DNA of 64,000 nt, from NCBI GenBank assembly GCA_905250115.1, contig CAJNOI010000150.1, positions 62,001 to 126,000 on the forward strand, given 5' to 3'. Below are positions 36,897 through 47,401 of this stretch, piece after piece. Numbering within the stretch: position 1 is the first letter of the stretch; the number at the start of each line of letters is the position of its first letter. This DNA is from Adineta steineri (Eukaryota > Rotifera > Eurotatoria > Adinetida > Adinetidae). The position numbers and the translations under genes are program-made. The notes below the pieces were generated by a model. That model was not told the DNA's origin, ran no database searches, and saw only the letters and a list, made by a program, of their open reading frames with translations.

Positions 36897-38452
36897 ATGG
36901 GTGATGAAGAATGGAAACGATTGAATATAACAAAAGGTTATTTTTTTTCTAAATAAAAAATGTGTTGTATATAAAATAAATGTTTGTTTTGTTAGGTCGA
37001 ACATCGTATAGTCAAGAACGTATTTGGCTTGATGAACCAATTCGTTCAACTTATACTGCAAAAGATGAAAATTTATATGATTATAATTATGTTAAAGTTT
37101 ATCAAATAGAAGATGGATTTTTATCAATCAATCGTTTTCGTCAATCAATTGAAAATGTTATCAAACGAAATGAAATCTTTCAAACCGAATTAGATTATAG
37201 TTTAGATGAACATGGAATTGAACAAATAATAAAAAAATCAAATAAATTAAATGATTCATTTGAAATAACAAAAGTTGATGTATTTGATCAAGATAAAATT
37301 AATGAAATTATTTATTCGGAACAAATAACAAAACATTTTGATTTAAATAAAGGAGAAATTTTTCGTTGTCATTTATTAAAACAATCAAATAAAGATAAAA
37401 ATCGTTTAATTAAAAATGATTTTATTTTATTAATATTTCATCATTCAGCCATTGATAATTATTCAAGATTTTTATTTTTAAAACAATTAACATCAGAATA
37501 TCAAAATGAAAAAATCAATTTAGAAGAAAATGAAAATCAATTAAGATTTATTGATTATTCATATTATGAACGTCAATTAGATTTAACAAAATGTGAAGAA
37601 TTTTGGCAAGAATTATTTTCTGATTATAGTTTTAAACAAAGAATAAATCTTCCATATGATAATAAATTAATTTTTATATCTTCTGGTTCAATTTATTCAT
37701 TTCAAATTGATAAATCATTAACAAGACAAATCTTTCGTTATAAAAAAAAACAAAATATTAATTTTTTTCGTTTATTTTTATCAACATTTTATTGTTATTT
37801 ATTTAAAATAACTCAAGATACAGATTTTAGTGTTCTTGGTGTAACACCAAATCGTTATAAATCTCAATTAACAAATATTATTGGACCATTTGAAAATTTT
37901 ATTGTTTATCGACATAATCTTGATCCACATCAATCTTTTAATCAATTTATTCAAACTATTGATGAATTCTGTACGAATATAAAAGAAAATAGTTTTTATC
38001 CTTATCAAAATTTAATTGCATATGCAAGAAAATTTGGTTCAAATCAAACACCTTTTTCTCAAGTATCACTTCGTGTTGATATTATTGATGATCAATGGAA
38101 TCTTGATCCGGAGAATAATCTTCTTTTAAATGAAATTAATTTAACAAATCATAGAGAATTTAAACGAGAAACAAAATTATGTCCTGTTGATTTAACTTTA
38201 AATGTAAAAATTAATTTAGAAAAACAAACAATTCAATTTTATTTTGAATATGCAAATAAATTATTTGAAGAGAAAACAATTGATACTTTTGCTGATAGAT
38301 TTAAAAAAATACTTGAACATTTATTTGATATTCAATCGAATTTTGATTTAGATGAAGAACCCATTTATAAATTATCAATTATTTTACCATATGAAGAATC
38401 ACTTATTAATGACTTAAAAGTTAATGATAGACCAGAATTAACATATCGTTAA
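36897..38452 (+). CDS. Stand-alone NRPS-type condensation-domain protein
   Basis: Two exons, 36897-36936 and 36996-38452, give 498 residues. The whole protein is one condensation (C) domain of non-ribosomal peptide synthetase type: start motif SYSQERIW (C1), RNEIFQT (C2-like), catalytic motif HHSAIDN at residues 162-168 (C3; canonical HHxxxDG with Gly replaced by Asn), then IIGPFENFIVYR and YARKFGSNQTPFSQVSLRVD (C4/C5 region). No adenylation or carrier domain follows; the stop is followed by non-coding sequence. Both histidines and the aspartate remain, so activity is possible. The family is bacterial or fungal in origin; acquisition by horizontal transfer, followed by intron gain (one 59-bp intron), is my inference. 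AT content matches neighbouring genes. Confidence 0.85.
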
Positions 38453-39296
38453 TTATTTATTTATTATTATACACATACATTCACTCACTAGTTAGTCATT
38501 AGCTATTTCAAACTTTATTATATTATGTCGCTTTTTTATTTCGATGAATATTTAGAAATAAATCATATTACATTTAGGTCAATAATAAAATAGATATTTC
38601 TAACTATACTAAAGCTCTCAGAACTACCACAGGGTGGATGTGGGTATTCTATTTCAGACATATTCTCAACAGATATATCAATAGTACAGATTTGTTTATT
38701 CATATATTTTAATCAATGACACAAGTAGTAATCGGAGTACATTAGGATCTATTCTGCAAATTCTAAGCTGTTTAGAGAGTATATTCAACTAGTTCACCAT
38801 ACACACACAATGGATATCTCATAGGGTGTGGGTATTTTTTTCAGTTATCATTGACACGCACACTCTCAAGATACTTCTTCTCTCTTTTTCTTTAGATATA
38901 ACATTAGATGAAAGTAAATGTAGAAAAAAAGTAGAGTTATAGATAATGTTTTTGCCCATTCTACAATAAGGTCATTGGCTTGTTTTTTCGGTAATAAGAA
39001 ACGTTTAAGAATTTCTTCTACTTCATCTTGAAAGATTTCCGAGAAAACTCATACAAAAACAGAGCTACGGGCACTGAAAGTAATTCAAAATGTGTCGTTC
39101 TTTGTCGGTAATTTACAAAAGTTATCAATATCCAATCTCATGAAATTTATCAAACTATATATTTAATGGGAAAAATACTTATATAAGATAGAAATAAAAG
39201 GAGTAAAATATATGCTTAAGGCAAGTAGTATTAACTTTGAAATCATAATTGAATCATTATCGTATGTACAATACGAAATACTGCCATCGTTTTCAA
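38453..39296. other. Spacer with two G-rich tracts
   Basis: AT-rich. It contains a GGTGGATGTGGGT tract at about 38632-38645 and a hairpin-like pair AGGGTGTGGGT ... CACGCACACTCTC at about 38823-38868, members of the telomere-like family. No gene supported. Confidence 0.5.
38823..38868. repeat. G-rich foldback hairpin 2 (weak)
   Basis: AGGGTGTGGGT, about 20 nt of loop, then ACACGCACACTCTC. Arms pair imperfectly. Confidence 0.55.
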
Positions 39297-39635
39297 TTAT
39301 TGCTGATTAACACAAGTGGCATTTCGGTAATCTTCGGCATAGCCATTGTCAATGAATTGAAAAGAACTTGCACGCGCATCGTTGATCTTTTTACCCATAT
39401 AGTAGACATCAGAAGCATCCTTAGAATAACCTTTATCAATTAATTGAAAAGCACTTGCACGTGCACCTTCTATTTTGTTTCGCATATAATAAACATCAGA
39501 AGCATCTTTGAAATATCCATCTTTCAACAATTCAAAAGAACTTGCTCGAACACCATCTAATCTTTTATCCATATAATAGACATCATAAGCATCTTTCCAG
39601 TAATTATCATTAACGAATTTCTTTGATGAACTCAT
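39297..39635 (-). CDS. DKNYY-like tandem repeat protein, bacterial in style
   Basis: A single exon of 112 residues from the ATG at 39635 (an upstream in-frame TTG is ignored). It consists of three and a half repeats of about 31 residues with the core GYxKDASDVYYMxxKIxGAR followed by ASxFxLI. This is the layout of the bacterial DKNYY family, in which a D-K-N/D-x-V-Y-Y motif recurs every 25-35 residues. No signal peptide or membrane helix is present, so it is probably cytoplasmic. The absence of introns, in a window where nearly every other gene has some, fits acquisition from bacteria. Family assignment is by motif memory. The function of DKNYY proteins is unknown. Confidence 0.7.
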   Translation of the reverse strand: MSSSKKFVNDNYWKDAYDVYYMDKRLDGVRASSFELLKDGYFKDASDVYYMRNKIEGARASAFQLIDKGYSKDASDVYYMGKKINDARASSFQFIDNGYAEDYRNATCVNQQ

Positions 39636-40012
39636 ACAATTTATCAATCAACAAAAATCAAGAAAATCGATGTAAATTCTAAAACTTTTTTGTCTGCAGT
39701 TTATACGTATTGATCAGTCTCTTATCATCTTTTTTGCATATCTGTGTTAGAAAAATTGAGTAAAATGTTAATGGTAAGGAACAACTAGGTCAATTTACTT
39801 GAATAAATAAGCTCTTTTGTAAAACAAAAAGAAAATGGATAAATGATAACACAAAACGAACGTTTACAAAAACTGAATCTTCTTATAAATTACATGGTTT
39901 TTATATATGGTGTCCGTTCAGCGAAAAAAAAAGAGTGAGATAAATAATGACAAAGATCTACAATTTCGAAAGAAAAGTCAGTAAATGTAGAAATTAGCGG
40001 GAAAAGATTTTG

Positions 40013-41156
40013 CTAATTATATTTTTGGCTGATTTCACGTTTCGCTGAACAGCTTTTCGCCACATGATCTTTTCGCTCAGTTTTTTTTTCGCTCATTTTT
40101 ATTCGCTGAAAGTTTTCGCTATGAAGCCTTTCGTTGAATGCCACTGATGTCGTTGTTTTTCTAACGTTGATCTTCACATCACTTCGCATAGTTTGAGTTT
40201 GATTTATTTGATTTGGGCTTCGTCTATAGATTATGAGCTCTTTTACTGCATGACGAAAACGACTTGATGAAATTAAAAACATGTAGAAGCTGCCCTAAAA
40301 ATAATTCAAGAAACTATATATTATGTAACATGACACAGAAGATACATACCATATAATAGAGATAAGTTATGAGACTAACGATGGTCGAGACAAAACTTTC
40401 TATCAATATTCGATTAGCATCTTTAGTCATTCCAGTTGTGATTAAACCATAAGCATTGTTAATACCATATGGAATGATACTAATAATAACAAGAACTACT
40501 TGAATCAAAGTCATCTTTGCCAATTGACGATCAGCACGTAGCTCAGCAAGTGCAATTGTTAGACGGATATTACGATATGTCAGAAATCCAAATCCGATCA
40601 TTACTACGACTGGAATAACACAAAGAACGAGGAGCAGGTATACCGATACATAAATGGCATAGATGGCATCAGTGCGTACACATGTATTACTGATTGGTGA
40701 AATATTCTGGTATAAAATCCAAGGAATTCCTTGAAGATACCAGACAACCATGGCAACCAATACAATCCGATAGGCTAATTCTATTTTACTATACCGACGA
40801 AGATGAGCACTTTGCGATGTAGCTAGAAATTGATCGATTGTAGCCAAACATGAACAAGTAAATGAAATCACACTAATAGTGCTAAGAAAAAAAGATCGTG
40901 CTCTGCACCAAGCTAATGAAGTACGAGTTAAATCAAATCCAGAACCTACACTAACAATACGAAAAGTAAGATTAATTGCTAGATAAAGAAGGTTGTGAAT
41001 TGAACCAACAAGAAAATAGAATGTAGAAGGAGTGTTGCGATAGGTACGCACACTTGAAAATATGAAAATGTTTATGCCATTACCGAGTATACCTGCAATA
41101 AGAATAGCAGAACCAACATAAATTGTTAATTGTGTGCCGACGTATGATAATGACAT
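40013..41156 (-). CDS. Rhodopsin-type G-protein-coupled receptor
   Basis: Two exons, 40350-41156 and 40013-40294, give 362 residues. Seven hydrophobic helices are present; helix 1 carries the GNG..N motif (AGILGNGINIFIF). The DRY position at the end of helix 3 reads IDQFLATSQ. A cysteine at the top of helix 3 (LAWCRARS) and one in extracellular loop 2 (SNTCVRTD) can form the class-A disulfide. The intron cuts just before the end of helix 7, so reading without it truncates the receptor. Helix 7 lacks a standard NPxxY (GSFYMFLISSSRFR). The tail is basic, 70-plus residues. It resembles the FMRFamide-like orphan receptors abundant in rotifers; the ligand is unknown. Confidence 0.85.
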
Positions 41157-42756
41157 CACGATTCTTTTAATTCTAAACAGCGTTCAATAATCTATAAGGA
41201 ATTATTTTTCATTTCAAATTATGAAAATATAGGAGTAAAAACGATGTGAGATGTTTTTAGTGAGACTTAGTTTTTCTATCACAAAAGATACGACTTTCTA
41301 ATGTAGAAATACTGTTATAAAAGCCATTTTTACAGAAAAAAACTATTAGTTAAAACAGACTGATAGATGAGTTATTTTAGAATAGAGAAAAAACGAAGCC
41401 ATCGCTAATTGTTCACTTTGATTATTTTCTAATTATTGCATGGTCTATTGCGTATTTAAAATCACTATTGCTGCAAAATCGAAATTTGTACTTATTTGTC
41501 TATACAGCTTAATCTTCTCAATGAACATATTCTTCTAACTGACACTTCAATAAAAAATAGTTGGCAAGTATTTTCTCACTTCTGTTTCGACAGATGCTAT
41601 CTGTAAAGAAAATGTCTTCATTAAATATTTTAATGAAGAAAACTTCTGCAATTGATACGTGCTGGTAGAAAAAGACTTCTTTTTCTTTAACGAATTGCGT
41701 ATGAACTATTTTTATCAGATATTCATTAAAAATTGACGCGAGATGAAACGAGCTAGAAACTTCATTTTTTTAATTAGAAAGGACATGAAGGACACAAAAA
41801 GTATATTTAACAAACTGAATATAGTCCATAATGGTAAAAACAAGATCTAGACGAATAGTAAAAGACGAAGTCGATGTTTCTATGGATTTCAAAGTGGACA
41901 AAGATAAGAATTGATCCAATTCGTTGTTCTTTTGACAAGAATATGTGCAAATATTTGCGCATCGATCTAAATTAGCATGCCATGCATAATCAATAGCACA
42001 CAGTACAGCGGCTGACGAAAGAGAATATCTGAATGCAGAACAAGTTTGAAATCGCAGACGATCTTGTTTTAACAGTGAACAGTTGAACTAACCGATAGGA
42101 AAATTATACTCGCCTATGCAGAAATGCTCTACCCATATAAAATCACATATATACATATATCTAGCACTTACTGTTCTTGCATGTATATTTCAAGTCAAGC
42201 GGAAATTTTTTTTTTGAAAGAGAAAAGTGTCAACAACACAAAGTAATGAAAAGAAAGAATATAAACATATATCTACGATTCACTTATTCTTGCACGTTCA
42301 TTTCAATTGATCCATATCTGCTTGTGAAGTTAGAAATGACTGAAGCAGATCTTTTTCTGAATAATTCATTTCTTGTGACGTAAGCACGTAGGTGAAATTT
42401 GCACTCGATTTGAGTACTATATGCAGCAATTCGCCCAGAAACTTGTTTCAGAGTTCGTCTTGTTGTTTTAAAATACAATTCAACGGCCTGTATCCAATGG
42501 AATAATTAGATTTTTTATAACGTAAACCATATTCTCAAAAATACTAGTCGTTTCACAATAGAAAAGATGACACGACTGAAGCGAAATATAACACCAAATT
42601 CGTCTCCTATAGAAAAAAATGATAAAATAAAATAGCTGTAAACACACTCTTGAAAACATGGAACGCATTCTTGTGAGACTATTAGAAAACTGGAAAATGG
42701 GAATTTCTGGCGTGTTCAGAAATTGCCAAGAATACCATATTGATTCTTTGTGAGAA

Positions 42757-43132
42757 TAGGGGTGTCACTTTAACTTTGCTTTAACAGTTAAAGTTAAAGT
42801 TAGAACTTTAACTTTAACTGTTAAAGTTAAAGTGTTGTACTTTAACTTTAAGTCTTAAAGTTAAAGTTCTAACTTTAACTTTAAGCACTTTAACTAATAA
42901 AGTTAAAGTTAACGTGCCACCCATAATGTTTCCCTTATTCATTTTTGACCGTTATCAGATTACTTTAAAATACTTTAACTTTAAATAAAGTTAAAGTGGA
43001 AAGTGTTTTTACTTTAACTTTAACTGTTAAAGTAAAAGTGTTGTACTTTAACTTTAACAGTTAAAGTTAAAGTTCTAACTTTAAACTTTAAGCACTTTAA
43101 CTAATAAAGTTAAAGTTAAAGTGACACCCCTA
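42757..43132. mobile_element. hAT-type MITE with 8-bp target duplication
   Basis: A 376-bp element bounded by TAGGGGTGTCACTTTAACTT and its inverted copy AAGTTAAAGTGACACCCCTA, flanked on both sides by the identical 8-mer TGTGAGAA (42749-42756 and 43133-43140). The 8-bp duplication and the terminal sequence are characteristic of the hAT superfamily. The interior is almost entirely repeats of AACTTTAACTTT and its complement, arranged as several nested palindromes. There is no coding capacity. The perfect target duplication suggests recent movement. Confidence 0.9.
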
Positions 43133-43316
43133 TGTGAGAATGAAGAGTTGACCTTTAATTCATTCAGTTCCCTGCATTCCAATACATTCAAAAATTAGAA
43201 TCATATACTCACCATAAAATATTTTTTTTGCATGTGCACACTCAAAATTTCCTTTCTTCTTCATACAATATGGATGTACGAGTGACAAACATTATGGCTA
43301 ATACATCATCTATCTT

Positions 43317-43360
43317 GAGGGTGTGGATGTAAATAAGAAACAAGCAAACCCACACCCTCT
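43317..43360. repeat. G-rich foldback hairpin 3
   Basis: GAGGGTGTGGATG, loop AAATAAGAAACAAG, then CAAACCCACACCCTC. The outer ten bases pair perfectly. Confidence 0.85.
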
Positions 43361-43570
43361 AGTTACCTTGTAAGAACGGCAAAGAAAACATCTAGTAAAC
43401 AGTGTCGTATGCACATTAGCAAACGTGATTGAGGACTTAGCAGATGAAAATTTTGTTTTTATTGCATTCTTTCTATTCAGTTGTTTTTAGTAAGTAATCT
43501 CATATAATCATTTCAAAAGGATGAAAATGCGTTTATGAATTTATAAATATAGAGCGACAGCATGATTCTT

Positions 43571-43648
43571 GAGGGTGTGGATGTCGGTGTGGTTGAGTGT
43601 GTGAAGAATAGATATTCACATCCACTCCTACCCATATCCACATCCTGA
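43571..43648. repeat. G-rich foldback hairpin 4
   Basis: GAGGGTGTGGATGTCGGTGT, loop containing GTGAAGAATAGATATTCAC, then CATCCACTCCTACCCATATCC. Arms pair with mismatches. Confidence 0.75.
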
Positions 43649-43736
43649 CCTTCGAAGTGAAACTAAAAACAGTGATAGAGCAAACGAGTTGTGTCTTTTT
43701 TTTGTAAAGTTAAACATTATCAAATGGATCATTTTA

Positions 43737-46229
43737 CTAAGGTGCTTTGTTAAAGCGTTCTTCAAATAATCGAAGCTTTGTGCGAACTGGAGTTAGTGAT
43801 TGAGATGCCAGTCTCAGTGATTTGTTATTACAAAATTGAGCAGTTTGTCTATCACCGATATTCTCGAAGACTTGACCAAGCTGACCGTAAACTCTGGCCG
43901 AATCAAGTTTGTTCGGATGAAGATTGTTGCATAAGATTCTTAGTGTCTTTTTATAAAATAGAAGTGCTTTGTGATGTTCGCTCCTATTTAGATGTATTTC
44001 CGCCATAGTCCCGTAAATGCGACTCAGAGCATCTTCGTATTGGATGCTCGATTCGTTCAGATGATTGAGAGCCAGCTGACAGTAGTTCAGTGCACTTTCA
44101 TAGTGCTCGACTGTTGCTGAGTGTTTTTTCATTTTCGTATACACTTTGCTAATGTTACTTTCACAAAGAGCTGAATCGAGATAATTTCCAGAAAAATATG
44201 CACGATGAATGCTCAGCTCTGCTTCAAAGAATTTCAATGCTTCTGTATAGTTTTCCATGACATAATAGATCTTCGCAATATCTCTATATGTAAACAACAA
44301 TTGTATCACATTTAGAGAAGTCTTTGATTGATTGTAGATGTTCAGAATCATTTGGTAGTATGAAAGGGCTTCAACATATTTTTCCGTATCCCTTTGAACT
44401 TCAGCGATATTAGTATAAATCATGATCAGCTGTGAATAGTCAACAGGTGTCACTTCTTTATAAATATCCAGTGCCATATGAAAGAACTCTAGTGTCATGT
44501 TGTAGTCTTCTAACTGTCGATATACTGAACCAAGATCATTATAAATCGTAGCAACATCAATATCATTGACATTCGTTGAAGTTTGACATGTTTTCAATGC
44601 TTTATGATAGAAGAGAATAGCTTTCTTGTGTTCTCTTCGCTTTTTTTTTATCCATGCCATCAGCTGATAACCATGAACAAGATTATCAGCATCGTTCCTT
44701 ACGGAATTATCACTGGGTAGATCAAGCACCTCTTCTGCTTTATCAAAGTGTTTTAATTCAACCAGCAAACGAACGAGTTGGTCCCATCCAGTCGAATCTT
44801 GGGTCATTTGTCGAATGTATGTCGTCAGTAGTTGTAGATCTTCGTCATCATCATTGGCTAAGGTGAGTTCTACTTGCCATAGTTGATCTTCCAGTTGTTT
44901 CATCTGTCCAATTCGAAACATCGCTCCCATTGTGAATAAGCATTCATCTTTCGATTCACTCCAAGAACTCTTATCATCCAACGATACGAATGATGTTGAA
45001 GTGTGAGTATTGGGAAGAATGTCGAGTCGAAAAAGAATGCTTATGAGACTCGGATTATGATCGCGAAACGAATCAGCACAAGACATGGCGATTTCTTTAT
45101 CAGCAGTGGCTGAGAGAAAAGTATGAAAGGAGAGAAGACCACCTTGTATAAGACGTAGTTGTTCAAAATGTGCATGTGATAGACCTTGCCCTCGATACAA
45201 TATTATTGATTGATGAGAAGGAGGTTTGTATATTGTTCGTATTTGCCGATCAAGATCTTGAAGAAAGAATGACATTTTGACAATAGTGGGTATGTCTTGT
45301 GATTGAAATGCTCGATTAATGATTTGCGAAAGAAAACCATCTTTTATATACCACCAGATGGGTGTATGCTGATGATAAGTATGTTCGAATTCATTGAGTT
45401 CATCACCATCAATATGAAGTTTGCGATGACAAAACTGAATAAAAATTTTTTTCGGCGTGTTCTCCTCATATTTAGTTTGGCGAAGAATATCTTTGATCAA
45501 TTGTGTACACATCAACCATGAATCTACTTCTTTGGTTGAATTTCGATGATATTGCTGAATCTTAATCCAAACCTTACTGCTAATATTATCTGAATAAGTA
45601 TAAAAACCTTGTATTTTTGGCCAATCTTTGATCCATTTGTCATTTTCTGGTATATTGTTATAAACGATAAAAATCGAGTGTACATGAGACATATGATGGA
45701 TATGAGGTATAGCCGAGTGTGCGAGTTCTTCCGATATAATCAGAAAAAAAGTGTCTTTGGTTTCCGTACGAAGAAAATCAACACATGTATGCCAACTAGT
45801 AAAACTATCGATGGCATCTACCATGAAGTAGCACCGATGAGACCGAAACTCGATCGAATCTAACCAAATGAGCCGAACGTTATGCAAGCAGCGACGATGT
45901 GGATCGATTGAGGGATGTTCTTGCTCGAAAAGTGAGTTTTCGAGCCTAGAAAGGATCATTCTATCTGATAGATCTTCAGCATTTGGATCACAGGACGCCC
46001 CAGGGTATGCGTAGGATGCAGTGACCGAGTTTCTCTGGATCCTATTCAATAAGCTTTTCGAAATCTTTGGATTTGTTTTCTTTTTGTCCATTTCACTAGT
46101 TGTTTGTGATGAAATGGTGTTGTGGATATTGGTTGATGTAAATTTTGCTTGATTCACTGTGAGTGCACATGGTATTTCGATATTTGTGTTGGATTGTTTA
46201 GAAACTGATGTTGTTCTTTTGCTCTTCAT
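43737..46229 (-). CDS. ADP-ribosyltransferase fused to TPR repeats
   Basis: A single exon of 830 residues. Residues 1-100 are disordered. Residues 110-240 form a domain of unknown function rich in His and Trp. Residues 280-460 are an arginine-type ADP-ribosyltransferase fold: LYRGQG (Arg346), LSFHTFLSAT (Ser373 in the S-T-S-like strand) and KDECLFTMGAMFRIG, where Glu429 occupies the catalytic position. The residue two before it is Lys427, not the usual Glu of an ExE motif, so mono-ADP-ribosylation of arginine is uncertain. Residues 500-810 are about seven TPR units of kinesin-light-chain style (for example AIFYHKAL/ALSYYQMIL type). Such ART-TPR proteins are abundant in rotifers. The TPRs probably bind partners. 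No signal peptide; a cytoplasmic site is inferred. Confidence 0.85.
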   Translation of the reverse strand: MKSKRTTSVSKQSNTNIEIPCALTVNQAKFTSTNIHNTISSQTTSEMDKKKTNPKISKSLLNRIQRNSVTASYAYPGASCDPNAEDLSDRMILSRLENSLFEQEHPSIDPHRRCLHNVRLIWLDSIEFRSHRCYFMVDAIDSFTSWHTCVDFLRTETKDTFFLIISEELAHSAIPHIHHMSHVHSIFIVYNNIPENDKWIKDWPKIQGFYTYSDNISSKVWIKIQQYHRNSTKEVDSWLMCTQLIKDILRQTKYEENTPKKIFIQFCHRKLHIDGDELNEFEHTYHQHTPIWWYIKDGFLSQIINRAFQSQDIPTIVKMSFFLQDLDRQIRTIYKPPSHQSIILYRGQGLSHAHFEQLRLIQGGLLSFHTFLSATADKEIAMSCADSFRDHNPSLISILFRLDILPNTHTSTSFVSLDDKSSWSESKDECLFTMGAMFRIGQMKQLEDQLWQVELTLANDDDEDLQLLTTYIRQMTQDSTGWDQLVRLLVELKHFDKAEEVLDLPSDNSVRNDADNLVHGYQLMAWIKKKRREHKKAILFYHKALKTCQTSTNVNDIDVATIYNDLGSVYRQLEDYNMTLEFFHMALDIYKEVTPVDYSQLIMIYTNIAEVQRDTEKYVEALSYYQMILNIYNQSKTSLNVIQLLFTYRDIAKIYYVMENYTEALKFFEAELSIHRAYFSGNYLDSALCESNISKVYTKMKKHSATVEHYESALNYCQLALNHLNESSIQYEDALSRIYGTMAEIHLNRSEHHKALLFYKKTLRILCNNLHPNKLDSARVYGQLGQVFENIGDRQTAQFCNNKSLRLASQSLTPVRTKLRLFEERFNKAP

Positions 46230-46636
46230 AGTCGCTACTTTATTGAGCGTCTTTCAAACAGACAATGACAATTAATCTAGATGATGAAAAGAGAAATGAC
46301 ATAAAAAATGAAGTAATATTGTAACGACCATGAAAATAATATATTTGTTGTTATGCGTTTTTGCATTGCTATTACACGAGCTGACGACCATTTTCTTTTT
46401 CTTCCTGTCGAAGTATTTGTTTTTGTCACACGCTCGTATGACGTCGTGATGTGTAAGTTGGAATTCTCCATATTCATCTAATACATCATTGTATTGAGTG
46501 TTTTTGATGACATCATTATGTATTCTTCGATTTATTTGCGTTTGGATTTTTCCTGTGCCATTGTTGTTTCATTTTTGTTTCTGCTTATTGCATGTACATT
46601 TCTTTTTGAAGAGATTTTAAATCGTACAGCGAGTGT

Positions 46637-46695
46637 ATGGTGTGGAAGTGGGTGTGGGTGTGACTGAAGAAAAGAGATTCATACTCATACTGTCA
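46637..46695. repeat. G-rich foldback hairpin 5 (one arm decayed)
   Basis: GTATGGTGTGGAAGTGGGTGTGGGTGTG, then TGAAGAAAAGAGATTCATACTCATAC. The left arm is intact and the right arm is reduced to CATACTCATAC. Confidence 0.6.
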
Positions 46696-46840
46696 GTTAA
46701 TAATAAAAACACGGTAGCAGTATGGGTTTGAGTATTATTGTCCAATAAATAGGTTATGATTAGAATTCATTAAAAAACTGCAGTTCAATGTGATTATCAT
46801 AGTTTATATTGTTCATAGATTTTGTTGGTATCTAAACAGC

Positions 46841-46888
46841 GTGACGGTGTGGGTGTAGGTTTCTTTTCTTCATCTACACCCTCACCCA
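46841..46888. repeat. G-rich foldback hairpin 6
   Basis: GTGACGGTGTGGGTGTAGG, loop TTTCTTTTCTTCAT, then CTACACCCTCACCC. Confidence 0.8.
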
Positions 46889-47170
46889 AGATCATATATA
46901 TAAAGTGAAAACGGCAAACGAATAAATACGAAATTTTCAAAATAGTGAATGACTATGAATATGCTTGGTTACCTTAATGCAACGACAATAGAAAAAAACA
47001 ACAAAATAAACGAAAGAAATGAAAAGCATGAGCAAAAGAGTAGACAAAGAATTCTTTACGAAGCAACTGAACTGGCTGCCGCTTATTTGGCAGTATACAT
47101 CTGTTTGGCTTGATCAGCTGGAAGAACAACAATTGCTTCTTTTACCAACAATACGCTTACCGTCTTGAAG

Positions 47171-47233
47171 ATGGGTGTGAGTGCGGGTAATATAAATAAA
47201 ATGCACCCAAGCCCACACCCACATCCACACCCG
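47171..47233. repeat. G-rich foldback hairpin 7
   Basis: ATGGGTGTGAGTGCGGGTAA, loop, then CACCCAAGCCCACACCCACATCCACACCC. Confidence 0.8.
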
Positions 47234-47401
47234 ATATAAGCTAGTAATATGTTAACTATTGTTAAACTTAATGAATATTACACACTTCAACTGAGAGGCG
47301 ACGAATCAATTCAAGTCATCCTCTAAAACTAAAAAAGTAAATAGGCTTGTAGCTTACACATATTTGTCCTGTTGCAACAATATCTTAATAGGTGTATTTA
47401 C

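Larger units (their letters stand above)
41157..43736. other. Accessory spacer: MITE and hairpins
   Basis: No supported gene; open frames near 42177-42668 lack motifs. It contains the hAT-type MITE at 42757-43132 and two G-rich hairpins at 43317-43360 and 43571-43648. Confidence 0.5.
46230..47401. other. Spacer with three G-rich hairpins
   Basis: No convincing gene. The open frame at 46277-46477 (minus) is immediately upstream of the ART-TPR start and more likely 5' UTR. Hairpins lie at 46637-46695, 46841-46888 and 47171-47233. Confidence 0.5.

Noticed and set aside
42177..42668. Several 60-70-codon open frames
   Set aside because: Overlap each other on both strands, lack motifs and plausible splice partners.
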